58,786 nt of DNA from an uncultured Pelagibacteraceae bacterium. Its GTDB lineage: Bacteria; Pseudomonadota; Alphaproteobacteria; Pelagibacterales; Pelagibacteraceae. The notes under the pieces were generated by a model. It searched no databases. It was given only the letters and a program-made list of their open reading frames with translations, and was not told where the DNA came from. The translations under genes were made by a program, and so were the position numbers. Where the stretch lies: contig CACHKE010000007.1 of assembly GCA_902580335.1 (NCBI GenBank), forward strand, positions 1-58,786. The letters run 5' to 3'. This document shows, one piece after another, positions 47,309 through 58,113 of the stretch (its first letter is position 1; every line of letters starts with the position of its first letter).

Positions 47309-49975
47309 ATGGCGGACAAATCATTAAATGAAATAAGAAGTACGTTTCTTAAATACTTCGAAAAAAATGATCATAAGATTGTTGAATCTAGTAATTTAGT
47401 CCCAAATAATGACCCAACCTTAATGTTTGCCAATTCAGGTATGGTTCAGTTTAAAAATGTATTTACTGGTTTAGAGAAAAGAGATTATCAAAGGGCTACT
47501 ACCTCACAAAAGTGTGTTAGAGCTGGTGGCAAACATAATGATTTAGAAAATGTTGGTTATACACCAAGACATCATACTTTTTTTGAAATGTTGGGAAACT
47601 TTTCTTTTGGGGATTATTTTAAAGAAAAAGGAATTGAACTTGCATGGAATTTAATCACTAAAGATTTTGGTTTAGATAAAAATAGGCTTTATGTAACTGT
47701 TTTTCATGAAGATGATGAGGCTTTTAATTTCTGGAAAAAAATAGCAGGTTTTAGTGATGACAGAATAATTAGAATTACAACATCGGATAACTTCTGGTCA
47801 ATGGGTGAAACTGGCCCTTGTGGTCCTTGCTCAGAAATATTTTATGATCATGGAGATCATTTAAAAGGTGGATTACCAGGAACTAAAGATCAAGATGGAG
47901 ATCGTTTTATTGAAATTTGGAACTTAGTTTTTATGCAATATGAGCAAGTCTCAAAAGAAAAAAGAATAGATTTACCAAAACCATCTGTCGATACAGGAAT
48001 GGGATTAGAGAGAATTGCAGCTCTTTTACAAGGCACACATGATAATTATCAAACTGATCACTTTAAGAAATTAATTAGCTCAATATCTGATGCAACAAAA
48101 GTCAAACAAGAAGATAAGAATATATCAAGTTTTAGAGTAATTGCTGATCACTTAAGAGCAAGTTCATTTCTCTTAGCCGAAGGAGTTTTACCCTCAAATG
48201 AAGGTCGTGGATATGTTCTAAGAAGAATTATGAGAAGAGGAATGAGACATTCTCATTTGTTAGGATCTAAAGAACCAATTTTTTATAAAATTTTTGACTC
48301 ATTAAAAAACGAGATGTCAGGAAATTATCCAGAGCTTGAAAGGTCTCAATCTTTAATCAAAGAAACTTTGAAAATGGAGGAGGAAAAATTTTTAGTTTTA
48401 TTAGATAGAGGTATCAAAATTTTGAATGATAAAATTGCAAAAATAGACAAAGTTTTACCTGGGGATGTTGCTTTTAAATTATATGATACCTATGGATTTC
48501 CATTAGATCTTACTGAAGATATTTTAAAGAATAAGTCTTTAAAAGTTGATCATCAGAAATTTGATGAATTAATGAAAAAAAGCAAAGAACTTGCAAAAAA
48601 GAATTGGAAAGGTTCTGGAGATAGTTCTGAGGAAGCAATTTGGTTTTCAATTAAAGATAAAACTGGTCCCACAGAATTTTTAGGTTATGAGTCTAATCAG
48701 TCTGAGGGCGTTGTGTTAAACTTAATTAAGGATAATAAAGAAATAAAATCTTTATCTTCTGGTGAAGAGGGTATGATCATTACCAATCAAACTCCTTTTT
48801 ATGGAGAATCAGGAGGACAACTTGGAGACAAAGGTACAATTGTTTCTGGTAATTCTGTTTTTGAAGTAGAAGATACACAAAAAAAACTTGGAGACTTATT
48901 TGTTCATCACGGATCTTTGAAATCTGGAGAAATAAAAATTAATGATGTAGTAGAAATGAAAATAGATGTGGAAAGAAGAGATGATTTAAAAGCTTATCAT
49001 TCTGCTACACACTTACTTCATGAGTCATTAAGAAGAACCCTAGGTAAACACGTAATGCAAAAAGGCTCATTAGTTGCTCCAGACAGATTAAGATTTGACT
49101 TCAGTCATATGAAACCAATTACTAATGAAGAGTTAGAGACTATTGATAAGCTAGTTAATGAATATGTTTCAAATAGTTCTGAAGTAACAACAAGGATTAT
49201 GACACCAAAAGCAGCCATAGAAAAAGGAGCGCTGGCTTTTTTTGGTGAAAAATACGGTGAAGAAGTCCGTGTAGTTTCGATGGGCAAAGAAAAAAACGGT
49301 TATTATTCAACTGAATTATGTGGAGGAACTCATGTAAAAAACACCGGGGATATAGGAAAATTTAAAACTATTAGCCAGTCATCAATAGCAGCTGGTGTGA
49401 GAAGAGTAGAGGCTTTAAGAGATAAACAATTAGAAGATTATTTAAAAAACAAAGAAAAAATTTCAGATATATCTTTGGAAAAAAATAATGAAATAATTAA
49501 AGAATTATCTAAACAAATTATTAGTTTTGGTGCTAAACCAAATTTAGATCAATCAGATCAAAAATTACTTATTAAAAATCTTACTAAGCAATTAGAAACC
49601 TTGTCGGTTAGATCAATCTTAAATGATAAAGACAAAAATATAATTTGTGATGATGAGATAAATAATATTAAGGTAAGATTTCAAAGAGTTATAGATTTAC
49701 CGTCAAAAGAATTAAGAAATTTAGTTGATCAAGGAAAAAAAGATTTAAAAGATGGAGTAATAATCATAATTTCAAGTAAAGACGAAAAAGTCGGTATAGC
49801 TGTCGGTGTGACTAATAAATACACAGAGAAATATGATGCTGTAAAATTCGTGAATGTGGGTTCGAAAATTTTAGGAGGAAATGGTGGTGGGGGTAGAAGA
49901 GATTTTGCTCAAGCTGGTGGCAGTGATGAATCTAAAATAAACGAGACATTTGCAAATTTGAAATACCTAATTTAA
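47309..49975 (+). CDS. alaS: Alanyl-tRNA synthetase
   Basis: Charges tRNA-Ala and edits mischarged Ser/Gly. In order: class II catalytic core ([46 protein letters not shown]), editing domain zinc motif [12 protein letters not shown] and CGGTHV, and the C-terminal domain ending [13 protein letters not shown]. 888 residues, normal. Its last 9 bases overlap the 3' end of icd on the other strand. Confidence 0.98.
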   Translation: MADKSLNEIRSTFLKYFEKNDHKIVESSNLVPNNDPTLMFANSGMVQFKNVFTGLEKRDYQRATTSQKCVRAGGKHNDLENVGYTPRHHTFFEMLGNFSFGDYFKEKGIELAWNLITKDFGLDKNRLYVTVFHEDDEAFNFWKKIAGFSDDRIIRITTSDNFWSMGETGPCGPCSEIFYDHGDHLKGGLPGTKDQDGDRFIEIWNLVFMQYEQVSKEKRIDLPKPSVDTGMGLERIAALLQGTHDNYQTDHFKKLISSISDATKVKQEDKNISSFRVIADHLRASSFLLAEGVLPSNEGRGYVLRRIMRRGMRHSHLLGSKEPIFYKIFDSLKNEMSGNYPELERSQSLIKETLKMEEEKFLVLLDRGIKILNDKIAKIDKVLPGDVAFKLYDTYGFPLDLTEDILKNKSLKVDHQKFDELMKKSKELAKKNWKGSGDSSEEAIWFSIKDKTGPTEFLGYESNQSEGVVLNLIKDNKEIKSLSSGEEGMIITNQTPFYGESGGQLGDKGTIVSGNSVFEVEDTQKKLGDLFVHHGSLKSGEIKINDVVEMKIDVERRDDLKAYHSATHLLHESLRRTLGKHVMQKGSLVAPDRLRFDFSHMKPITNEELETIDKLVNEYVSNSSEVTTRIMTPKAAIEKGALAFFGEKYGEEVRVVSMGKEKNGYYSTELCGGTHVKNTGDIGKFKTISQSSIAAGVRRVEALRDKQLEDYLKNKEKISDISLEKNNEIIKELSKQIISFGAKPNLDQSDQKLLIKNLTKQLETLSVRSILNDKDKNIICDDEINNIKVRFQRVIDLPSKELRNLVDQGKKDLKDGVIIIISSKDEKVGIAVGVTNKYTEKYDAVKFVNVGSKILGGNGGGGRRDFAQAGGSDESKINETFANLKYLI

Positions 49976-51181
49976 CTTATTTCTTAATCTATTATCAATT
50001 TCATCTAAAAATTGATTAGTGGTTAAATACTTGCTTGATGGCCCGACTAATATTGCAAGATCTTTAGTCATAGAACCACTTTCAACACATTCAATACAAA
50101 CTTGCTCAATAGTGTTAGCAAACTTTATAAGTTCATCATTTCCATCTAATTTACCTCGGTGAGCTAAACCTCTTGCCCAGGCAAAAATTGAGGCGATTGG
50201 ATTGGTTGATGTTTCTTTTCCTTGTTGATGCATTCTATAATGTCTTGTGACAGTCCCATGTGCTGCCTCGGCTTCCATAATTTTTCCATCAGGAGTTAAT
50301 AGTGTACTTGTCATTAAACCAAGAGAACCATAACCTTGAGCCATCGTATCAGACTGAACATCACCATCATAATTTTTACAAGCCCAAATATATTTTCCAC
50401 TCCATTTCATTGCACAAGCCACCATGTCGTCAATTAATCTATGTTCATAAGTAATTTTTTCCTTATCGAATTTTTCTTTAAATTCTTTGTTAAACACATC
50501 CTCAAATATATCTTTAAAACGTCCATCGTACTTCTTAAGGATTGTATTTTTTGTTGAAAGATAGACGGGCCACTTTTTTATAAGACCGTAACTAAAACAA
50601 GATCTTGCAAAATCCTCAATAGATTTATCTAGGTTATACATAGAAAGAGCAACACCTGGTCCAGTAAAATTAAATACTTCATATTTAATTTCATCTTTAC
50701 CGTCCTCTGATGTCCACTTAACTTCCATCTTTCCTTTACCTGGGACTTTAAAATCAGTTGCTCTGTACTGATCACCAAAAGCATGTCTACCAATTACCAC
50801 TGGATCTGACCATGAAGGCACTAATTTTGGAATGTTAGAACAAATTATGGGCTCTCTAAAAACAGTTCCACCAATGATATTTCTTATCGTCCCATTTGGT
50901 GATCTCCACATTTTTTTTAAACCAAATTCTTCTACTCGTGCTTCATCAGGGGTGATGGTTGCACACTTTATACCTACGCCAATTTTCTTAATTGCGTTAG
51001 CAGAGTCTATTGTAATCTGGTCATCAGTATCATCTCTACTCTTCATACCCAAATCGTAGTACTCAATACCGATATCAAGATAAGGAAGGATTAATTTTTT
51101 TTTAATAAATTCCCAGATTATTCTGGTCATTTCATCACCATCTAACTCTACAATGGGGTTTTTTACAGTAATTTTGCTCAC
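49967..51181 (-). CDS. icd: Isocitrate dehydrogenase, NADP-dependent (eukaryote-like type)
   Basis: Oxidative decarboxylation of isocitrate to 2-oxoglutarate, a main NADPH source. The 404-residue protein belongs to the homodimeric type found in mitochondria and many alphaproteobacteria: it opens with [22 protein letters not shown] and includes [38 protein letters not shown] and the Asp-rich [13 protein letters not shown]. It converges on alaS with a 9-base overlap and lies divergently, 73 bases from psd. Confidence 0.96.
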   Translation of the reverse strand: MSKITVKNPIVELDGDEMTRIIWEFIKKKLILPYLDIGIEYYDLGMKSRDDTDDQITIDSANAIKKIGVGIKCATITPDEARVEEFGLKKMWRSPNGTIRNIIGGTVFREPIICSNIPKLVPSWSDPVVIGRHAFGDQYRATDFKVPGKGKMEVKWTSEDGKDEIKYEVFNFTGPGVALSMYNLDKSIEDFARSCFSYGLIKKWPVYLSTKNTILKKYDGRFKDIFEDVFNKEFKEKFDKEKITYEHRLIDDMVACAMKWSGKYIWACKNYDGDVQSDTMAQGYGSLGLMTSTLLTPDGKIMEAEAAHGTVTRHYRMHQQGKETSTNPIASIFAWARGLAHRGKLDGNDELIKFANTIEQVCIECVESGSMTKDLAILVGPSSKYLTTNQFLDEIDNRLRNKLN

Positions 51182-51254
51182 TTTATTTATATCTTAATAA
51201 TTGAATTTCGTAATTTTATATACATATTAATGAAAAATTATCAAATAGAAGAAC

Positions 51255-51902
51255 ATGTTTAGTAAGATATTTCCAAAAATTCACGCTGAGGGATACAAGT
51301 TCCTAGTTATCTCAGGAATTATTACAATCGTATTTTATAGTTTCAGTAATTTTTTAGGTTTAATTGGTTTGGTATTAACAATCTGGGTTTATTATTTTTT
51401 TAGAGATCCTGAAAGAGTAATTATTGATGATAATAATTATCTGGTTAGCCCTGCTGATGGAGAAATCATAAAAGTTGAAGAAGTTGATGGTCCAAAAGAG
51501 TTAGGTTTAGAAAATAAAAAATTTAATAAAATCAGTGTTTTTATGAACGTATTTGATTGCCACGTTAATAGAACTCCATGTGCTGGAAAAATTGAAGAAA
51601 TTTTATATAAACCTGGAACATTTGTTAATGCCTCTCTTGATAAAGCAAGTGAAGATAATGAGAGAAATTATTTCAAAATTAAGGACACAGATAACAATGA
51701 TATTATTGTAGTTCAAATAGCAGGTCTTGTAGCGAGAAGAATAGTTTGTGAATCTAATAAAGATCAAGAGTTAAAACAAGGTGATAGAATTGGAATGATA
51801 AGATTTGGCAGCAGAGCAGATGTTTATTATGAGAATTATCAACCTTTAGTAAAAGTAGGTCAAAAAGCTATTTCGGGCGAAACACTCCTAGCTAAAAAAT
51901 AA
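51255..51902 (+). CDS. psd: Phosphatidylserine decarboxylase
   Basis: Makes phosphatidylethanolamine from phosphatidylserine. The 215-residue short form has an N-terminal membrane helix (residues about 14-50), VSPADGEI, the FMNVFDCHVNR motif and, near the C-terminus, the processing site in FGSRADVYY where the Gly-Ser bond would be cut to form the pyruvoyl group. It is followed by pssA one base after its stop, so the two phospholipid steps are encoded together. Confidence 0.94.
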   Translation: MFSKIFPKIHAEGYKFLVISGIITIVFYSFSNFLGLIGLVLTIWVYYFFRDPERVIIDDNNYLVSPADGEIIKVEEVDGPKELGLENKKFNKISVFMNVFDCHVNRTPCAGKIEEILYKPGTFVNASLDKASEDNERNYFKIKDTDNNDIIVVQIAGLVARRIVCESNKDQELKQGDRIGMIRFGSRADVYYENYQPLVKVGQKAISGETLLAKK

Positions 51903-51903
51903 A

Positions 51904-52707
51904 ATGGAACAACCAAAAAATAATTTGAAGATTGTAGCAGATAAAAAAAGAGCAAGAATGATCTTGCCAAATATGCTTACATTAATAGGGGTTTGTATTG
52001 GTTTAACCTCAATACGATTTGCTCTTGATGGTAGGTTTGAACTTGCAATTATAGCAATTCTATTTGCTGCTTTAATCGATGGTCTTGATGGAAGAATAGC
52101 TAGATTAATCAGAGGTACGTCTAAAGTTGGAAAAGAATTAGACTCGCTTACTGATATGATCAGTTTTGGGGTAGCACCAGCATTTATAATGTATTTCTGG
52201 AAACTTAATGCTCTAGGAAGATTTGGTTGGTTACTTTGTTTAGTTTATGTAATCTGTGTCGCATTACGTTTAGCGCGGTTTAATATCAATTCAAATCAAG
52301 AACCTTCATGGAGAGATAATTTTTTTGAGGGGGTTCCATCACCAGCTGGAGGAATTTTAGTTTTAACACCTTTGATAATTAGTTTAAGTGGTTTTAATTT
52401 TGTTCAATTAAATTATGATTTAATGGTACCCATTTTTTTTATTGTGACTTCTTTTTTACTAATTAGTAAATTTCCTAGTTATTCTTTTAAAAAAATAGTG
52501 ATCCCAAGAAAGACAACAATATTTCTTTTGTTCGGAATAGTTTTATTTTTTGGTCTTTTATTGATTTATACTTTTAATGTAATTGCGATAAGTACTGCAA
52601 TTTATGTACTTTTATTACCAATAAGCTTTTTCCATTATCAAAAAATTAAGAAACAACACGAAAATGACAAAATTCAAGACGAAGATGACCTTGAAGACGT
52701 ACTTTAA
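51904..52707 (+). CDS. pssA: CDP-diacylglycerol--serine O-phosphatidyltransferase
   Basis: Forms phosphatidylserine, the substrate for Psd next door. It has the CDP-alcohol phosphotransferase motif DGLDGRIARLIRGTSKVGKELDSLTD (D-G-x2-A-R-x8-G-x3-D-x3-D) followed by membrane helices through the rest of its 267 residues. The stop overlaps the start of the glycosyltransferase-like gene by one base. Identity is supported by the motif and by adjacency to psd. Confidence 0.93.
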   Translation: MEQPKNNLKIVADKKRARMILPNMLTLIGVCIGLTSIRFALDGRFELAIIAILFAALIDGLDGRIARLIRGTSKVGKELDSLTDMISFGVAPAFIMYFWKLNALGRFGWLLCLVYVICVALRLARFNINSNQEPSWRDNFFEGVPSPAGGILVLTPLIISLSGFNFVQLNYDLMVPIFFIVTSFLLISKFPSYSFKKIVIPRKTTIFLLFGIVLFFGLLLIYTFNVIAISTAIYVLLLPISFFHYQKIKKQHENDKIQDEDDLEDVL

Positions 52708-53618
52708 TGAAAAAAAATGTAATCGTTTCTTTAGCCGATGCTAATTATTTTCCTTTACTAGATGAACTAGTAGATTCAATTAAAAGTTTTAAGCAGAGTG
52801 AAGATGTTGCTATCTGTATTTTAGATGCAGGATTAAAACAAGATCAACGAGATAGTTTATCTAAAAAAGTTGATGAAATTAAAAATGCTGAATGGGATAT
52901 TGAAGTGCCTGGTTATAAGGTTAAAGGTAAAGAGTGGTTGAAAAGTCAGGTCTCAAGAGCCTTTTTGCCTAAATACTTTCCTAACTATGAAAAATATCTG
53001 TGGATTGATTGTGATGCATGGGTAAATGATTGGAGTTGTGTAGAGTTATATTTTAAGGCTTGTAATGATGGAAAGCTTGGAATTACTCAAACAATTGGCC
53101 CAGGATATAAAATTACATCAAAAGTAAACTGGCTTTTTGGAAAGCTTGCATTAATCAAATCTCAAAATTTTAAACACGCTGTAAAATCAAAAATTAGTTA
53201 TGCAGATGCCAGGAAATTAGCTTTTGCTCCACATATTAATATTGGAGTTTTTTCCTTAGAAAAAGACTCTAAAGGATGGAGTACTTGGCAAAATAATTTA
53301 GAGAAAACTCTCAAAGCAGGTAATATTTTTGGATCTGAAGGTTTAGCAATTAACATGTCCGTTTATATTGACAATTTAGAAACAGAGTTTCTGCCTTTAA
53401 ATTGTAATTGGATCACAAGTAATTTACTCCCAAAATATGATCAGAAACAAAGCACATTTGTTGAACCATACTTACCAAATTATAAAATTGGAATAATGCA
53501 TCTTGCAGCAGGTATTTGGAAAGACGGTAAAGATATGCGAGTGGATAAAACTATTAAAATTGAATTAGATACTTTAGATAAAAATAAGATACTAAAAAGT
53601 TTGAGATATAATACTTAA
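52707..53618 (+). CDS. Putative glycosyltransferase (GT8-like)
   Basis: 303-residue soluble protein with an N-terminal nucleotide-binding-like strand (MKKNVIVSLADANYFPLLDELVDSI), a metal-binding DxD (LWIDCDAWV) near residue 107 and a conserved C-terminal HLAAGIWKDGKD, the His being a common metal ligand in GT8 enzymes. This pattern suggests a retaining sugar transferase. Position between pssA and rlmE gives no clear pathway; a glycolipid role is conceivable. Substrates are unknown. Confidence 0.65.
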   Translation: MKKNVIVSLADANYFPLLDELVDSIKSFKQSEDVAICILDAGLKQDQRDSLSKKVDEIKNAEWDIEVPGYKVKGKEWLKSQVSRAFLPKYFPNYEKYLWIDCDAWVNDWSCVELYFKACNDGKLGITQTIGPGYKITSKVNWLFGKLALIKSQNFKHAVKSKISYADARKLAFAPHINIGVFSLEKDSKGWSTWQNNLEKTLKAGNIFGSEGLAINMSVYIDNLETEFLPLNCNWITSNLLPKYDQKQSTFVEPYLPNYKIGIMHLAAGIWKDGKDMRVDKTIKIELDTLDKNKILKSLRYNT

Positions 53619-54230
53619 TTGAAAAAAAATAAGATTTCAAAAAATTGGGTAAACAAGCAAAGACGCGATACTTATGTGCGTCAATCAAAGGTTGATGGTT
53701 ATCGAGCAAGGTCGGCCTATAAACTCAAAGAGATAGATGAAAAATTTAGAATATTTAAAGGTGGAATGTCAGTTGTAGACATTGGAGCTGCTCCTGGGAG
53801 TTGGTCACAGTATGTTGCAAAAGTAGTTAAGAGTGGAAAGATAATCTCTATTGATCTTAAAGAAATGGAAAATATAGAAAATACTTTACAAATTCAGGGT
53901 GACTTTACTTCAATTGATACCCAAAACCAAATTAAAGAATATCTTAAAAAAAAACCTGATGTAGTCATGTCTGATATGGCGGTAAATACAACCGGGATAA
54001 AAAATATCGATTCAATTCAAACTGGTGAATTGTGCAAAGAGGCGATGGTTTTTTCAAAGGATTTGATTTCAGAAAAGGGTTTTTTTATTTCAAAAATATT
54101 TATGGGTAGCACCTTTAATGAAATTGTCGCACTGGGAAAAAAAATTTTTAAAGAAGTGAAGGTTTTTAAACCTAAATCAAGTAGAAAAGATTCTAAAGAA
54201 AGTTTTATTATTTGTAAAAATCTTAGATAG
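53619..54230 (+). CDS. rlmE: 23S rRNA 2'-O-ribose methyltransferase RlmE
   Basis: Methylates U2552 in the ribosomal A-loop using SAM. The SAM motif GAAPGSWSQYV follows SAYKLKEIDEKF; the catalytic tetrad region includes the Lys in SAYKL, the Asp in MSDMA and the Lys in FISKIFMG. Length of 203 residues is typical. The start is TTG, immediately after the stop of the upstream gene. Alternative names are ftsJ and rrmJ. Confidence 0.93.
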   Translation: MKKNKISKNWVNKQRRDTYVRQSKVDGYRARSAYKLKEIDEKFRIFKGGMSVVDIGAAPGSWSQYVAKVVKSGKIISIDLKEMENIENTLQIQGDFTSIDTQNQIKEYLKKKPDVVMSDMAVNTTGIKNIDSIQTGELCKEAMVFSKDLISEKGFFISKIFMGSTFNEIVALGKKIFKEVKVFKPKSSRKDSKESFIICKNLR

Positions 54231-54261
54231 TTTCTTTTAATTTTAAAGGAATCGTATATAA

Positions 54262-55344
54262 ATGATCATGGTTCCTATAAAAGAAGCACTTACCTTTGAT
54301 GATGTAACTCTGATGCCCAAGTATTCTGAGATCTTACCCTCAGATGTTGATACTAGTATTAAGCTCACAAATTATCTAAAATTAAAGATTCCTATATTAT
54401 CTTCAGCTATGGATACTGTTACTGAAAGCAAAATGGCTATCGCGATAGCGAAAGCTGGTGGGATAGGAATTATTCATAGAAATTTAGATATAAAAAAACA
54501 AATTCTTGAAATTAAAAAAGTAAAAAAACAAAAACTTTTAGTAGGCGCAGCTGTTGGAGCTGGGCCAAGCGAATTTAAAAGAGCAGAGGCAATACTTAAA
54601 GAAAAAATTAATATGATTGTAGTTGATACTGCTCATGGACATACGAAAAAGGTTTCTGAAATAATAAAGTTCATCAAAAAAACAAAAGATAAAAAAACCG
54701 CTCTTTGTGCTGGAAATATTGCTACACCTGCTGCAGCAAAATTTTTGTTAAAGCTTGGTGTTGATGTTATTAAAGTTGGGATTGGACCTGGATCAATATG
54801 CACTACAAGATTAGTTGCAGGTATTGGTGTCCCACAACTTAGTGCAATACTAGAAGTTAGAAATGGAATAAAAAATAAGAATGTAAAAATTATTTCTGAT
54901 GGTGGGATAAAATATTCAGGTGATTTGGCAAAAGCATTCGCTGCTGGAGCAGATGCAGTTATGATTGGTTCATTATTTGCAGGGACAGATGAAGCACCAG
55001 GAAAATTAATTAGGAGAAATGGTAAATTATTTAAAAATTTTAGAGGCATGGGTTCAGTTGGTGCTATGAATAAAGGATCTGCAGATCGATACTTTCAATC
55101 AAAGCAAAAGGACTCGTCTAAATATGTGCCAGAAGGAGTAGAAGGATTTGCAAAATATAAAGGCAAAGTTGATAATATAATTTTTAAATTAATTGGTGGA
55201 TTAAGATCATCTATGGGATATTTAGGATCAAGACAAATTAAATATCTAAGAGATAAACCACAATTTGTTAAAATAACAAAAGCTGGTTTTTACGAAAGTA
55301 TGGTTCATAATGTTGATATAGTAAAAAGTGATAATAAATATTAA
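54262..55344 (+). CDS. guaB: IMP dehydrogenase lacking the CBS (Bateman) module
   Basis: Converts IMP to XMP with NAD+. The barrel has FDDVTLMP, ILSSAMDTVTES, the active-site loop GIGPGSICTTR with the catalytic Cys, GGIKYSGD, and the flap with SADRYFQ (Arg-Tyr) and YVPEGVEG, all characteristic of IMPDH. At 360 residues it is about 130 shorter than E. coli GuaB: the two CBS domains that normally follow GGIGIIHRN and regulate the enzyme are missing, with the chain passing from NLDIKKQILEIKKVKKQ directly to LLVGAAVGAG. GMP reductase is the alternative for this size but the flap favours IMPDH. It precedes guaA with a TPR gene between. Confidence 0.87.
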   Translation: MIMVPIKEALTFDDVTLMPKYSEILPSDVDTSIKLTNYLKLKIPILSSAMDTVTESKMAIAIAKAGGIGIIHRNLDIKKQILEIKKVKKQKLLVGAAVGAGPSEFKRAEAILKEKINMIVVDTAHGHTKKVSEIIKFIKKTKDKKTALCAGNIATPAAAKFLLKLGVDVIKVGIGPGSICTTRLVAGIGVPQLSAILEVRNGIKNKNVKIISDGGIKYSGDLAKAFAAGADAVMIGSLFAGTDEAPGKLIRRNGKLFKNFRGMGSVGAMNKGSADRYFQSKQKDSSKYVPEGVEGFAKYKGKVDNIIFKLIGGLRSSMGYLGSRQIKYLRDKPQFVKITKAGFYESMVHNVDIVKSDNKY

Positions 55345-55781
55345 TGACAAAAATCTTTAAAATAACTGTTATTTTTTATTTTCTAATTAATACTTTTAAT
55401 TTTTCTTTGGGTAGTGAGAATTTTTTTAATAAAGGTCTAGAACTATACAACAAAAAAAAGTTTGAAGATGCTCGATTTATGTTTGAAAGAAGTATTGTAT
55501 TTAATCCAAAACACTCTAATTCATATTTATATTTAGCTAAAATTTACAATCAGGAAAAAAATCAAAAGAAAGAGGAAAAAAATTTAGAGGCAACTTTATT
55601 GATTGAACCAAATAATGAAGAGGCAATGTTAATGTTGATGAAAATAGCATTAGAAAAATCAAACTACTCTAAAGTAAAAAGTCTTTCAGAAGACTTTGTC
55701 AAAGTTTGCAAAAATTTATGTGATGAAAATAAAAGTATCTTAGATTCTTTAGCAAACTTAGAACCCAAAAATGAGTCTTGA
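55344..55781 (+). CDS. Small secreted TPR-repeat protein
   Basis: 145 residues with a signal-peptide-like N-terminus (residues 1-22) followed by two to three tetratricopeptide repeats ([33 protein letters not shown] is the clearest). It is inserted between guaB and guaA with a one-base overlap at the start and an 11-base overlap at the end, so it is co-translated with the purine genes. No catalytic motif. A periplasmic protein-protein interaction role is inferred. Confidence 0.7.
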   Translation: MTKIFKITVIFYFLINTFNFSLGSENFFNKGLELYNKKKFEDARFMFERSIVFNPKHSNSYLYLAKIYNQEKNQKKEEKNLEATLLIEPNNEEAMLMLMKIALEKSNYSKVKSLSEDFVKVCKNLCDENKSILDSLANLEPKNES

Positions 55782-57333
55782 TCAAAATTTGAATAAAATT
55801 TTAATTGTTGATTTTGGTTCACAATTTACACAGTTAATAGCAAGACGAGTTAGAGAATTAGGAATTTTTTCTGAGATAGTAAGTCACAAAAAAATTAAAA
55901 GTAAAAATATCAATCACACGATTAAAGGAATTATTCTATCTGGTGGTCCTTTAAATGTTTATCAAATTAATAAATATTCCTTCGATAAAAAGATAATTCA
56001 AAAAGGTGTTCCAGTTTTAGGTATTTGTTTTGGGCATCAAATAATATCTAAATTAAATGGTGGAAAAGTGAAACAATCTAAACATAGAGAGTTTGGTTTA
56101 GCTAATATTACAAAAAAAAATAATAGTCTTTTAATTAAAAATTTATTTAAGAAAAAAAAGTCAATTAAAGTTTGGATGAGTCACGCTGATCAAGTTTCAA
56201 AATTACCCAAAAATTTTAAGGTAATTGCCTCAAGCCAGAATTCTAAATTTGCAGTAGTTGAAAATAAATTTAAAAATTATTATGGAGTCCAATTTCATCC
56301 AGAGGTGACCCACACAGAAAATGGAAAAAAACTAATAAGTAATTTTATATTCTTAATATGTAAAATGAGAAAAAATTGGTCTTCTAAAGATCAAAAAATA
56401 AGATTGATAAAAGATGCAAGACAAATGGTAGGAAATAATAAAGTCATTTGTGCTTTATCAGGGGGAGTAGATAGCAGTGTAGTTGCACAATTATTAAATA
56501 AAGCCATTGGTAAAAATTTACACTGTATTTTTGTTAACACTGGGCTTTTAAGAAAAGATGAGGAAAAACAAGTTGTTGCAACATTTAAAAAAAAATTAAA
56601 GATTAATCTTACATACGTTAATGCTGAGAGGGAGTTTTTAAAAAAATTATCAAATATTTCAGACCCTGAAAAAAAAAGAAAAATAATAGGAAATTTATTT
56701 ATAAAAATATTTGAGCGTTATGCCAAAAAAATTAAAAATGTAAAATTTTTGGCTCAAGGAACTCTTTATCCCGACTTAATAGAAAGTAAATCAGTTACTG
56801 GTAGTCAAACATCGAAAATAAAATCTCACCATAATGTTGGAGGTCTGCCCAGAAAAATGAAACTTAAACTAGTTGAGCCACTAAAATTTTTATTTAAAGA
56901 CGAGGTTAGAAAATTAGGATTAGAACTAAACTTAAGCAAAGAAATTATTTCTCGTCATCCTTTTCCAGGACCTGGACTAGCAATACGAATGCCAGGAATA
57001 ATAACTAAAGAAAAAATTAGTATTTTAAAAGAAGCTGATCATTATTTTATTCAAGCTTTGAGAGATCACAATCTATATGATAAAATTTGGCAAGCTTATG
57101 CAGCTTTACTTCCAGTTAAAACAGTTGGCGTAATGGGTGATAATAGAACTTATGAGTACTTGTGTTTGCTTAGAGCAATAACTTCTGAAGATGGTATGAC
57201 AGCAGATTTTTATGAATTTAAAAAATCATTTATACAAGAAATTTCAAATAAAATAGTGAATAGTATTAGAGGGATTAATAGAGTAGTTTACGATATAACT
57301 TCGAAACCACCGAGTACAATCGAATTAGAGTAA
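55771..57333 (+). CDS. guaA: GMP synthase (glutamine-hydrolysing)
   Basis: Aminates XMP to GMP. N-terminal class I glutamine amidotransferase with Cys in GICFGHQI and the His/Glu pair in QFHPEVTHT, then the PP-loop [12 protein letters not shown] and the C-terminal dimer domain ending [17 protein letters not shown]. 520 residues, normal. Together with guaB it forms the IMP to GMP branch. panB starts on the next base after its stop. Confidence 0.97.
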   Translation: MSLDQNLNKILIVDFGSQFTQLIARRVRELGIFSEIVSHKKIKSKNINHTIKGIILSGGPLNVYQINKYSFDKKIIQKGVPVLGICFGHQIISKLNGGKVKQSKHREFGLANITKKNNSLLIKNLFKKKKSIKVWMSHADQVSKLPKNFKVIASSQNSKFAVVENKFKNYYGVQFHPEVTHTENGKKLISNFIFLICKMRKNWSSKDQKIRLIKDARQMVGNNKVICALSGGVDSSVVAQLLNKAIGKNLHCIFVNTGLLRKDEEKQVVATFKKKLKINLTYVNAEREFLKKLSNISDPEKKRKIIGNLFIKIFERYAKKIKNVKFLAQGTLYPDLIESKSVTGSQTSKIKSHHNVGGLPRKMKLKLVEPLKFLFKDEVRKLGLELNLSKEIISRHPFPGPGLAIRMPGIITKEKISILKEADHYFIQALRDHNLYDKIWQAYAALLPVKTVGVMGDNRTYEYLCLLRAITSEDGMTADFYEFKKSFIQEISNKIVNSIRGINRVVYDITSKPPSTIELE

Positions 57334-58113
57334 ATGAATAAAAAGATAAAAAAAATTCTTAATAAAAAGAATAAATCAAAAATTATTTGTCTTACGGCAT
57401 ACTCCAAAAATGTTGCCACAATCATTGATAAACATTGTGATTTAGTACTGGTTGGGGACTCATTAGGATCAGTTTTGTATAACTTCAAGTCTACTAAGCA
57501 AGTAACTTTAGAGACCATGATTAATCATTCTAAAAGTGTCAGACTTGGTATTAAGAAATCATTAATGGTTGTAGATATGCCTTATAATACATATCGAAAT
57601 CCAAGTGAAGCTTTAAAGAATTCAAGATTAGTTATGAAAGAAACCAAATGTGATGCTGTGAAATTAGAAGGGGGAAAAAAGATAATTCCTATCGTTAAAA
57701 GATTAATTAAAAATAAAATACCAGTTATGGGACATGTTGGAATATTACCTCAGACAGATAAAAAATTTACCTTCAAAGGGAAAAAACTAAAGGAAAGTGA
57801 GAAACTACTTAAAGACACTAAACTTTTAGAAAATGCTGGAGTTTTTTCGATTGTATTAGAATGTGTAGAAACAAAGTTATCGAAGAAAATTTCCAACCAT
57901 ATAAAGATTCCAACAATAGGAATTGGTTCTTCAGTCAATTGTGACGGTCAAGTTTTAGTAATTGATGACTTAACAGGATTAAGTCAAAGTAAATTAAAAT
58001 TTGTTAAAAAATTTGTTGATATAACAAAGATGATCGAAAATGGTGTGAAAAAATTTAAATCTGAAGTATTAAAAAAACAATTTCCTAAAGCCAAACATTC
58101 TTTTTCAAAATGA
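57334..58113 (+). CDS. panB: 3-methyl-2-oxobutanoate hydroxymethyltransferase
   Basis: First committed step of pantothenate synthesis, ketopantoate formation from 2-oxoisovalerate and methylene-THF. The 259 residues include LTAYSKNVA, the Mg-binding VGDSLGSVLYNF, the DMPYNTYRNP stretch, VKLEGG, GHVGILPQ and the catalytic-type Glu in VLECVE with GIGSSVNCDGQVLVIDD. panC is not visible in the window. The stop overlaps the next gene's start by 4 bases. Confidence 0.95.
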   Translation: MNKKIKKILNKKNKSKIICLTAYSKNVATIIDKHCDLVLVGDSLGSVLYNFKSTKQVTLETMINHSKSVRLGIKKSLMVVDMPYNTYRNPSEALKNSRLVMKETKCDAVKLEGGKKIIPIVKRLIKNKIPVMGHVGILPQTDKKFTFKGKKLKESEKLLKDTKLLENAGVFSIVLECVETKLSKKISNHIKIPTIGIGSSVNCDGQVLVIDDLTGLSQSKLKFVKKFVDITKMIENGVKKFKSEVLKKQFPKAKHSFSK

